Shown here: positions 1 to 6,033 of the stretch, piece after piece
Layout of the letters: each line of letters starts with the position of its first letter
Position numbering within the stretch: position 1 is the first letter of the stretch
Source of the DNA: CAZTXD01 sp964617995
GTDB taxonomy: Bacteria; Actinomycetota; Acidimicrobiia; Spongiisociales; ZC4RG35
Direction: 5' to 3'
DNA length: 7,749 nt
NCBI GenBank assembly: GCA_964617995.1
Contig: CAZTXD010000158.1
Span: 1-7,749, forward strand
Notes under the pieces: generated by a model
Databases searched by the model: none
What the model was told of the DNA's origin: nothing
What the model saw: only the letters and a program-made list of their open reading frames with translations
Translations under genes and position numbers: made by a program

Positions 1-377
1 GCCCGGGCGACGAGACGGAGGGCGTCGATGTTGCCGCCGTGGCCGTTGACGATCAGCACCCGGCGCAGCCCGTGGTGGGCGAGGCTCTCGAGGATCTCGT
101 CGATCACCGCCAGGTAGGTGGCGGGACGGAGGGTGAGGGTGCCGGCGAAGCCGAGGTGGTGCTCGGACAGGCCGTAGCCGAGGGGCGGACACAGGACGGC
201 GTGGTCTCCCAGCTCGGTAGCCAGGCGGCGGGCGATGGCCTCGGCGACGGCGATGTCGGTGTCGAGGGTGAGGTGGGGTCCGTGCTGTTCGGTGGATCCG
301 ACCGCCAGCAAGGCGAGACGGGCGGAGGCGATGGCCCGGGCGGCTTCTTCGGTGGTCATGCGGGCGAGCTCGTTCAT
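1..377 (-). CDS. Creatininase-family amidohydrolase, N-terminal part (cut by window edge)
   Basis: Only the first 125 codons are present; the gene runs off the window at base 1. Family members are usually about 230-270 residues, so roughly half is visible. The creatininase signature GSTEQHGPHL spans residues 27-36. Glu30, His32 and Asp41 sit where the family places metal ligands. SEHHLGFAGT (71-80) and NGHGGN (111-116, with His113) also match. The family hydrolyses C-N bonds in cyclic or linear amides using two divalent metals. Known members include creatinine amidohydrolase, the mycofactocin peptidase MftE and the deformylase ArfB, so the family alone does not fix a substrate. The ATG at 377 overlaps the stop of the IclR gene by ATGA, and a GGAG lies 7 bases upstream; Met7 is a weaker alternative start. 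It is probably cytoplasmic and co-expressed with the transporter, acting on the imported compound or a derivative (inference). Confidence 0.9.
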   Translation of the reverse strand, partial: MNELARMTTEEAARAIASARLALLAVGSTEQHGPHLTLDTDIAVAEAIARRLATELGDHAVLCPPLGYGLSEHHLGFAGTLTLRPATYLAVIDEILESLAHHGLRRVLIVNGHGGNIDALRLVAR

Positions 378-1123
378 GGGGCGTCTCCGGCGATGCGGCG
401 GGCGGCTTCGGCGAGGGGGTCGTAGGCGGCTTTGGCTTCCCGGTCGGAGAAGCGGGCGGCGGGGGCGGACAGACTCAGGGCGGCGGGGAACGACAGCCCG
501 GCGATGGGGACGGCGACGCAGCGGCCGTCGGCTTCGTTCTCGCCGTCGTCGATGGCGTAGCCGACTTCACGACTGTGGTGGATGGTGGCGATGAACTCGT
601 CGGGGTCGGTGATGGTGCGGTTGGTGCGGGCGGGCATGCCCTCGGTGGTGAGGATGGAGCGGATCTCCCCGTCGTCCAGCAGCATGGAGATGGCCTTGCC
701 CAGGCCGGTGGAGTGGATCGGCTCGTGGTCGCCCTTGCGGGCGACGAAGCGCATGCTGCGGCGGCTCTCGACGATCTCCAGGTAGACGACCCGGGACCCG
801 TCGAGCACGCCCAGGTTGACGGTCTCCCCGAACCGGTCCCGCAGCTCCTCGAGGATGGGGCGGGCCCGCTGGGACAGCAGCCGCAGGTGGCGCACGTCGG
901 AGGAGAGGAAGGCGGGGCCGAGCAGGAAGACGCCGGTGCCGTTGTCGCGTTCGACGTAGCCGCGGGTCTCGAGGGTGGAGAGGTAGCGGAAGACGGTGCT
1001 GCGGGGCATGTCGGTGGCGGCGGCCAGCTCGGCGGGGGTGGCGCCTTCGGGACGCTGGCGGAGCAGGTCCATGATGTCGAGGACCCGGGTGACGGACCGC
1101 ACGGCGTAGGGCGAGTTGGTCAC
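374..1123 (-). CDS. IclR-family transcriptional regulator
   Basis: A 249-residue protein, the usual length for IclR regulators. Residues 7-68 form the winged helix-turn-helix: a first helix at SVTRVLDIMDLL, then a recognition-helix region PRSTVFRYLSTL (40-51) followed by the wing up to about residue 70. Residues 84-245 are the effector-binding domain, with family landmarks STGLGKA (138-144) and GYAIDDGENEADGRCVAVPI (188-207). I chose the GTG at 1123 because it overlaps the stop of the dehydrogenase gene (GTGA), leaves a normal IclR N-terminus, and has a GGAGG upstream, although the 10-base spacing is long. An upstream in-frame ATG at 1207 would add 28 Arg/Gly-rich residues and overlap the neighbour deeply. 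By position it is the likely local regulator, responding to the transported solute or a catabolite. The inverted repeat before the first gene is its best candidate operator. Confidence 0.95.
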   Translation of the reverse strand: MTNSPYAVRSVTRVLDIMDLLRQRPEGATPAELAAATDMPRSTVFRYLSTLETRGYVERDNGTGVFLLGPAFLSSDVRHLRLLSQRARPILEELRDRFGETVNLGVLDGSRVVYLEIVESRRSMRFVARKGDHEPIHSTGLGKAISMLLDDGEIRSILTTEGMPARTNRTITDPDEFIATIHHSREVGYAIDDGENEADGRCVAVPIAGLSFPAALSLSAPAARFSDREAKAAYDPLAEAARRIAGDAP

Positions 1124-2121
1124 AGGGTCACCACCTCCCCGGTGGCGGCGGCCTGTTCCATCGCCAGGGCGGCACGCACCGCCTCGGTGCCGTCGGCGGC
1201 GGTGCACACCGGTTCCGTCTCCCCGCGGACGCAGCGGACGAAGTGGTCGGCTTCGATACCCATGGCGCCCGCCAGGTGACCGTGCACTTCGGGGGAGTAA
1301 CCGACGTCGTCGTCGGCGGGCCCGTCGGCCAGCACCTTCTGGAAGCCGGTGGTGCCCTGGGACACCGACAGCGCCCCGTGCTCTCCGATGACGGTGAAAC
1401 CGGCGATGCCGTAGCCGGGGGTGCGGGGCGGCAGCGACCAGCCCACCATGGCGGTGCCGTGGGCGCCGGAGACGAAACGCAGCCCCACCGAGTAGAGGTC
1501 GTCGACGTCATGGCCGTGGGCGGCCACCACCCCGGAGCTGCGGGCCGCCCACACCCCGGCGACGTCGCCGGCGTACCAGCGGCACAGGTCGAACTCGTGG
1601 ACGCCGTAGTAGAGGGCTATGGACGTGCGGCCGGCGAGGATGTCCTGGTCGGCCACCAGCCCGATGCGTTCGCTGCGGACGGCCTGCACCGCCCCGATCT
1701 CCCCGGCGTCGACGGCTCGGCGGATGGCGGCGTAGCGGGGCTCGAAGCGGAGGATGTGGGCGGCCAGGACCGGCACTCCCGCTTCCTGAGCGGCGTCGCG
1801 GATCTTCTCGGCGTCGGCGACGGTGTGGGCTAGCGGCTTTTCCACGGCGGTGGGTTTGCCGGCGGTGATGGCGGCGAGGGCGATGTCGGTGTGGAGATGC
1901 TCGGGGGTGCACACCACCACCCCGTCGACGTCGGGACGCGTGGCGGCTTCCTGCGGGTCGCCGACTGCTCGGGCGTCGTAGCGGTCGGCGATCCCGGCGG
2001 CGACGTCGGGGCGGATGTCGGAGACGACAGCCAGGTCGGCGCCGCCGTGCTCGGCGATGGCCCGGGCCCAGCGCCCGCCCATGAAGCCGAGGCCGATCAC
2101 GGCGATGCGGGGGTTGCTCAA
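1120..2121 (-). CDS. Gfo/Idh/MocA-family NAD(P)-dependent oxidoreductase
   Basis: A 333-residue protein. An N-terminal Rossmann fold begins at IAVIGLGFMG (6-15), with the dinucleotide loop GLGFMG. Asp35, probably at the end of the second strand, suggests NAD rather than NADP (inference). The family tripeptide Glu-Lys-Pro is at 94-96, and Lys95 is the expected catalytic lysine. The C-terminal half is the Gfo/Idh/MocA substrate domain. His175 in YYGVHEFD aligns with the family's catalytic histidine, but the usual Asp four residues earlier is Tyr171. Members oxidise or reduce sugars, inositols, amino sugars and related polyols. The TTG at 2121 is chosen because it overlaps the stop of the upstream ATPase gene (TTGA), follows a strong GGAGG by 6 bases, and puts the Rossmann motif at the right distance. 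An ATG at 2211 would add 30 Pro/Arg-rich residues antithetical to the fold. It is cytoplasmic and likely acts on the imported solute. Confidence 0.94.
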   Translation of the reverse strand: MSNPRIAVIGLGFMGGRWARAIAEHGGADLAVVSDIRPDVAAGIADRYDARAVGDPQEAATRPDVDGVVVCTPEHLHTDIALAAITAGKPTAVEKPLAHTVADAEKIRDAAQEAGVPVLAAHILRFEPRYAAIRRAVDAGEIGAVQAVRSERIGLVADQDILAGRTSIALYYGVHEFDLCRWYAGDVAGVWAARSSGVVAAHGHDVDDLYSVGLRFVSGAHGTAMVGWSLPPRTPGYGIAGFTVIGEHGALSVSQGTTGFQKVLADGPADDDVGYSPEVHGHLAGAMGIEADHFVRCVRGETEPVCTAADGTEAVRAALAMEQAAATGEVVTL

Positions 2122-3119
2122 CCGGCACCTCCCGGGGTGGGGATGGCCGTCCCGAGACGGCCGGGGACGTCGAGGGCGAAGTGGCACGCCGACCGCCTCC
2201 CCGGCGCCCACTCCACCGGCTCGGGGCGTAGGTCGGTGCAGATCGGCTGGGCCATGGGGCAGCGGCTGCGGAAGCTGCAGCCCACCTGGGGATCGGCGTC
2301 GTCGGAGGTGCCGGTGTCGAGGCGGACGACGGTACGGCGGGGTCCCACCTTGGGCACCGCCGCCAGCAAGGTGGAGGTGTAAGGGTGGAGGGGGGAGGAG
2401 GCGACTTCGGCGGCGGGGCCCATCTCGACGATGCGTCCCAGGTACATGACGGCGATGCGGCTGCTCATGTAGCGAACCACGCCCAGGTCGTGGGAGATGA
2501 ACAGGTAGGCGAGGCCCCGGCTCTGCTGCAGGTCCCGCATCAGGTTGAGGATCTGCGCCTGCACCGACACGTCGAGGGCGGACACGGCCTCGTCGGCCAC
2601 CACCAGCGACGGCTCCACCGCCAGCGCCCGGGCGATGCTGACCCGCTGCCGCTGCCCGCCGGAGAGCTGGTGGGGGAAGGCGCGGGCGTGCTCGTCGCCG
2701 AGGCCGACGTCGGCGAGGAGGGCCGCCGCCCGCCGTTCGACCTCCGAGGAGGGGACGATGCCGTGGATGAGGAGCGGCTCGGCCAGGATGCGCCGCACCC
2801 GCATCTTGGGCGGGAGGGAGGCGTAGGGGTCCTGGAAGACGATCTGGGCCCGGCGGCGCAGCAGGGCGGTGTCGTCGGGGCCGACGACCTGGCCGTCGAA
2901 GATGATTTCCCCGGCGGTGGGCTCGATGAGCCGCAGCACGGTGCGCCCCAGCGTCGTCTTGCCGCTGCCGCTCTCCCCCACCAGGCCCAGCGTCTCGCCG
3001 GGATGGAGATCGAAGGAGACGTCGTCGACGGCCCGCACCGGTCCCCGGCGGCGGAAGGCGAGACCGCGGGCGGGGAACTCCTTGCTGAGGTGGCGCACTT
3101 CCAGCAGCGGGGCGGTCAT
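2118..3119 (-). CDS. Dpp/Opp-type ABC importer ATPase, DppF-like
   Basis: A 333-residue nucleotide-binding subunit that powers the importer from the cytoplasmic face. Walker A is GESGSGKT (48-55), the Q-loop glutamine is Gln96, the ABC signature is LSGGQRQR (152-159), Walker B is LVVADE (172-177) and the H-loop histidine is His210, so the site looks catalytically complete. The C-terminal oligopeptide-transporter extension begins at HPYTSTLLAAVP (245-256) and carries Cys281, Cys287, Cys294 and Cys312. That spacing resembles the Fe-S-binding tails reported for Dpp ATPases. The ATG at 3119 overlaps the preceding stop by ATGA. An ATG at 3152 would add only 11 Gly/Arg residues and is less likely. 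It should form a heterodimer with the ATPase half of the upstream fusion. DppF is a family-level label; Opp, nickel or glycoside transporters share this architecture. Confidence 0.95.
   Translation of the reverse strand: MTAPLLEVRHLSKEFPARGLAFRRRGPVRAVDDVSFDLHPGETLGLVGESGSGKTTLGRTVLRLIEPTAGEIIFDGQVVGPDDTALLRRRAQIVFQDPYASLPPKMRVRRILAEPLLIHGIVPSSEVERRAAALLADVGLGDEHARAFPHQLSGGQRQRVSIARALAVEPSLVVADEAVSALDVSVQAQILNLMRDLQQSRGLAYLFISHDLGVVRYMSSRIAVMYLGRIVEMGPAAEVASSPLHPYTSTLLAAVPKVGPRRTVVRLDTGTSDDADPQVGCSFRSRCPMAQPICTDLRPEPVEWAPGRRSACHFALDVPGRLGTAIPTPGGAG
2128..2132 (-). promoter_or_regulatory. Shine-Dalgarno site that fixes the TTG start of the oxidoreductase
   Basis: The minus strand reads GGGAGGTGCCGG and then TTG at 2121. 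The GGAGG core is 6 bases before the start, inside the last codons of the upstream ATPase gene. This is one of the strongest ribosome sites in the window and is the main reason for preferring TTG over the upstream in-frame ATG at 2211. Confidence 0.8.
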
Positions 3120-5065
3120 GTCGCCACCGCCTCGGCGGTCTCCGACGCCCACAGGTAGCAGGCGGCGATGTGCCCGGGGGCGATGTCGTAGCGGGGCGGG
3201 GTCACCTCCCGGCAGATGTCCATCACCTGGGGGCAGCGGTCGGCGAACGGGCAGCCCACCCGGTCCCGTTTGGGGTCGGGCAGCTCCCCGGGGATCACCT
3301 GGAGGCGGGCGGCGGGGTCCTCCACCCGCGGCACCGACTCCAAGAGCGCCCGGGTGTAGGGGTGGTGGGGGTGGGAGATGACCCTACGCACGGGCCCGTA
3401 CTCGCACACCTCCCCGGCGTAGAGGACCAGCATCTTGTCGGCGTATTCGGAGATGAGGGCGATGTCGTGGGTGATGAGCACCAGGCTGATCCCCTCGGCT
3501 TCGGTCAGTTCCACCAGGCGGGTGAGGATCTGGGCCTGGGTGGTGGTGTCCAGGGCGGTGGTGGGCTCATCGGCCAGCAGCAGGCGGGGGCGGGCGGCGA
3601 GGGCCATGGCGATCATCACCCGCTGGTTCATGCCGCCAGAGAGCTGGAACGGGTACTGGCGGCTGATGCGGTCGGGGTCCTTGATGCCGACGGTTTCCAG
3701 GAGACGGCGGGCTTCGGCGCGGGCGCTGGCCCGGTCGGCTCCGGTGACGTGGCGGATCGCCTCCCGCAGCTGGAAGCCGATGGTGAGGACCGGGTTGAGG
3801 GACACGGCCGGGTTCTGGAAGATCATGGCGATCTGGCGTCCCCGCAGCGAGGCCACGTGGCGGGGGGAGGCACGGGTGAGGTCGTCGCCGTCGAAGAGAA
3901 CCGAGCCGGAGATGACCTGACCGGGCGGGTCGAGGAGGCCGATGACGGCGGAGGCGGTGACCGACTTGCCGGAGCCGCTCTCGCCCACCACCCCCAGCGT
4001 CTCCCCGGCGGCCAGGTCGAAGTCGATGCCCCGCACTGCCTTGACGGTCTCCTCCGGCGAAGGGAACTCGACCCGCAGGTCCCGCACCGCCAGCAGCGGC
4101 GCCGGGTCGACGTCGACGGGGACCGCCTTCGGGGCTTCGAGGGGGCGGAGACGGCGGAACCCGCCTGCCACCTGCCGGGTGTCGAACACCGACGCCAGCC
4201 CGTCGCCGACCAGGTTGATGCACAGCACGGTGACGACGATGGCGACGCCGGGGAGGATGGGCAGCCAGGGGGAGACGACCATGTTGCGGCGTCCGTCGGC
4301 CAGGATCCCGCCCCAGGTGGCGGCCGGTGGGGGCAGCCCCAGGCCGAGGAAGCTGAGGGTCGACTCCATGATGATGAGAAAGCCCACGTCGAGGAAGGCG
4401 ATGACGGGGACCACCTGCCACACCGACGGGAACACGTAACGGAACAGGCGCCGCCACGGGCCGGCTCCCAGGGCGGTGGCGGCGGCGACGTAGTCCTTCT
4501 CCTTCTCGGCGATGACCCGGCTGCGCACCACCCGGGCGTAGACGATCCAGCCGGGGACGCCGAGGACGGCGATGAGCAGCAGCGGGGTGCGGTCGGCGAC
4601 CACCCCGAGGATGGCGATGGCCAGGAGGATGAACGGGAAGGCGAGCTGGATGTCGCCCACACGCATCAGCACCGAGTCGACCCGCCCGCCGAAGAACCCG
4701 GCCAGCAGCCCGGTGACGAGACCGAGGGTGGAGCCGAGCAGCATCGCCGCGAACGCCACGAACAGGGAGTTGCGGGCCCCGAACAGGAGCCGGGAGGCGA
4801 TGTCGCGGCCGAGCACGTCGGAGCCGAGTAGGTGCTCGCTGGTGCCGCCGTCCGCCCAGATGGGCGGGGCGAGGATGTTGGTCAGGTTCTGTTCGGTGGG
4901 GTCGTAGGGGGCGATGACGGGGGCGAAGACGGCGGCGGCGACGATGACGACCAGGCCGATCAGGCCGACCATGAGCAGGGGGCTGCGGAGGATGCGCCGC
5001 CCCACCCGGCCGGTGCGGGTGGCGACCGGGGCTCGCTGTTCGACGGTGGCGAGGGCGTCGCTCAT
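3116..5065 (-). CDS. ABC importer permease-ATPase fusion (DppC-like + DppD-like)
   Basis: One uninterrupted 649-residue frame joins two proteins that are usually separate. Residues 1-295 are a DppC/OppC-type permease: an N-terminal membrane segment (about 30-52), SEHLLGSDVLGRDIASRLLFGA (76-97), further hydrophobic segments, and the EAA coupling loop near DYVAAATALGAGPWRRLF (191-208). A linker of about 25 residues rich in Pro, Val and Asp (297-322) follows. Residues 323-649 are a DppD-type ATPase with Walker A GESGSGKS (361-368), Gln417, signature LSGGMNQR (475-482), Walker B LLLADEP (495-501), His533, HPYTRALLESVP (568-579) and Cys605, Cys611, Cys618 and Cys636. The ATG at 5065 overlaps the stop of the DppB-type gene (ATGA). 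The frame stays open upstream to 5782, but that part is a shadow of the DppB gene. Similar fusions are known from actinobacterial and rhizobial genome annotation, so this is an uncommon but real architecture rather than an assembly error. Confidence 0.94.
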   Translation of the reverse strand: MSDALATVEQRAPVATRTGRVGRRILRSPLLMVGLIGLVVIVAAAVFAPVIAPYDPTEQNLTNILAPPIWADGGTSEHLLGSDVLGRDIASRLLFGARNSLFVAFAAMLLGSTLGLVTGLLAGFFGGRVDSVLMRVGDIQLAFPFILLAIAILGVVADRTPLLLIAVLGVPGWIVYARVVRSRVIAEKEKDYVAAATALGAGPWRRLFRYVFPSVWQVVPVIAFLDVGFLIIMESTLSFLGLGLPPPAATWGGILADGRRNMVVSPWLPILPGVAIVVTVLCINLVGDGLASVFDTRQVAGGFRRLRPLEAPKAVPVDVDPAPLLAVRDLRVEFPSPEETVKAVRGIDFDLAAGETLGVVGESGSGKSVTASAVIGLLDPPGQVISGSVLFDGDDLTRASPRHVASLRGRQIAMIFQNPAVSLNPVLTIGFQLREAIRHVTGADRASARAEARRLLETVGIKDPDRISRQYPFQLSGGMNQRVMIAMALAARPRLLLADEPTTALDTTTQAQILTRLVELTEAEGISLVLITHDIALISEYADKMLVLYAGEVCEYGPVRRVISHPHHPYTRALLESVPRVEDPAARLQVIPGELPDPKRDRVGCPFADRCPQVMDICREVTPPRYDIAPGHIAACYLWASETAEAVAT

Positions 5066-5991
5066 GCCTGGGCTGCTCTCACACGGGGATCGAGGACGGC
5101 ATAGAGCATGTCGACCACGAAGTTGAGGACCACGAACACCACCGCGGCGACGAGGATGCCGCCCTGGATCATGGGGAAGTCGCGGCTGGCGAGGGAGTCG
5201 AGGATGAGCTTGCCGATCCCCGGCCAGTTGAAGATCGCCTCCACCACCACCGCCCCGGCCAGGAGGAACCCGAGCTGGAGGCCGATGAGGGTGATGAGGG
5301 GCAGGGAGGCGGCTTTGACGCCGTGGATGGCGAACACCCGCCACCCGGGGAGCCCCCGGGCCCGGGCAGCCTTGATGTAGTCCTCGCGCAGCGTCTCGAT
5401 GAACGACTGGCGGGCCGTGCGGATGAGGATGGGGCTGAGGGTGACCACCAGGGTGGTGACGGGCAGCACGAAGCTGCGCCACCCGGTCATGTCGATGGCG
5501 GGGAACCAGCGCAGGTTGAGCGAGAACACCAGCACCAGCAGCACCGCCAGCCAGAAGGCGGGGGTGGCCTGCCCCAGCGCCACCCACACCAAGATGACCC
5601 GGTCGAGGATGCCGCCGGGCCGGCGGGCGGCGGCCGCTCCCAGCACCACGGCGAGGGTGGCGGAGATGGCGACGGTGATGCCGGCCAGGGCGAGTGTGTT
5701 GGGCAGGGCCCCGAACACGGCCGAGGACACGGGCTGGGCGCCGCGGAAGGAGGTGCCCAGGTCGCCCCGGGTGGCGTTCCACAGGTACTCGCCGTACTGG
5801 ACGAGGACCGGCTTGTCGGTGCCGATCCGCACCCGGGTCTGGGTGATGATCTCCTCAGGAGTGCCCGGCGGGTTGACGAGACGGGCGGGGTCGCCGGTGG
5901 CGAGGCGGAGCACGAAGAAGGCGATGGTGACCACGGCGAGGACCACCAGCACCATCTGGCCGAGGCGGATGAGGAGGACTCGCCCCCTCAT
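5062..5991 (-). CDS. Dpp/Opp-type ABC importer permease, DppB-like
   Basis: A 309-residue integral membrane protein and one of two pore subunits. It has the DppB layout: a first membrane segment at about 9-30, an extracytoplasmic loop containing GDPARL (33-38) and GDLGTSF (76-82), then membrane segments near 98-121, 131-157, 174-192, 229-250 and 277-299. The EAA loop that contacts the ATPases is near DYIKAARARGLPGWRVF (204-220). VVEAIFNWPGIG (249-260) and the terminal DPR (301-303) are typical. The frame has a stop upstream before any other ATG, so 5991 is the first available ATG. No good SD lies in front of it: the preceding bases are GC-rich and can pair in a hairpin, and a 13-codon mini-ORF ends on its start. 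Initiation may therefore be weak or coupled. Its stop overlaps the fusion's start. Confidence 0.95.
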   Translation of the reverse strand: MRGRVLLIRLGQMVLVVLAVVTIAFFVLRLATGDPARLVNPPGTPEEIITQTRVRIGTDKPVLVQYGEYLWNATRGDLGTSFRGAQPVSSAVFGALPNTLALAGITVAISATLAVVLGAAAARRPGGILDRVILVWVALGQATPAFWLAVLLVLVFSLNLRWFPAIDMTGWRSFVLPVTTLVVTLSPILIRTARQSFIETLREDYIKAARARGLPGWRVFAIHGVKAASLPLITLIGLQLGFLLAGAVVVEAIFNWPGIGKLILDSLASRDFPMIQGGILVAAVVFVVLNFVVDMLYAVLDPRVRAAQA

Positions 5992-6029
5992 CCGCCGGCA
6001 CCGTGATGCTCATCGACGCCGGCGCTCAT
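5988..6029 (-). CDS. Possible 13-codon mini-ORF between lipoprotein and permease genes
   Basis: The minus strand holds ATG at 6029, thirteen codons (MSAGVDEHHGAGG) and a TGA at 5990-5988 that overlaps the permease ATG by ATGA. It begins 4 bases after the lipoprotein stop. There is no clear SD, and the peptide resembles nothing I know. It may serve only to carry ribosomes through the hairpin into the permease start, or it may be chance in GC-rich DNA. The exact ATGA junction, matching the style of the five real junctions, is the only reason to list it. Confidence 0.2.
   Translation of the reverse strand: MSAGVDEHHGAGG
5993..6024 (-). other. GC-only hairpin in the lipoprotein-permease gap
   Basis: On the minus strand CGCCGGC (6024-6018) can pair with GCCGGCG (5999-5993), giving 7 G-C pairs around an 18-base loop. 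No T-run follows, so it is not a standard intrinsic terminator. The downstream arm stops one base before the permease ATG and could mask its ribosome-binding region. Hairpins just after the binding-protein gene are a known way for ABC operons to keep the binding protein more abundant than the membrane parts, through mRNA stability or reduced readthrough. That role here is inference. The long loop and generally high GC mean chance pairing is possible. Confidence 0.4.
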
Positions 6030-6033
6030 CCGA

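Noticed and set aside
3170..4831. Long plus-strand open frame (553 codons) opposite the permease-ATPase fusion
   Set aside because: The composition is low-complexity Gly/Asp/Glu/His with no recognisable fold, and it is wholly antisense to motifs of both fusion halves.
5066..5782. Upstream extension of the fusion protein by 239 residues
   Set aside because: The extension is Arg/Pro/His-rich out-of-frame sequence over the DppB-type gene; the ATG at 5065 forms an ATGA overlap and begins a normal DppC N-terminus.
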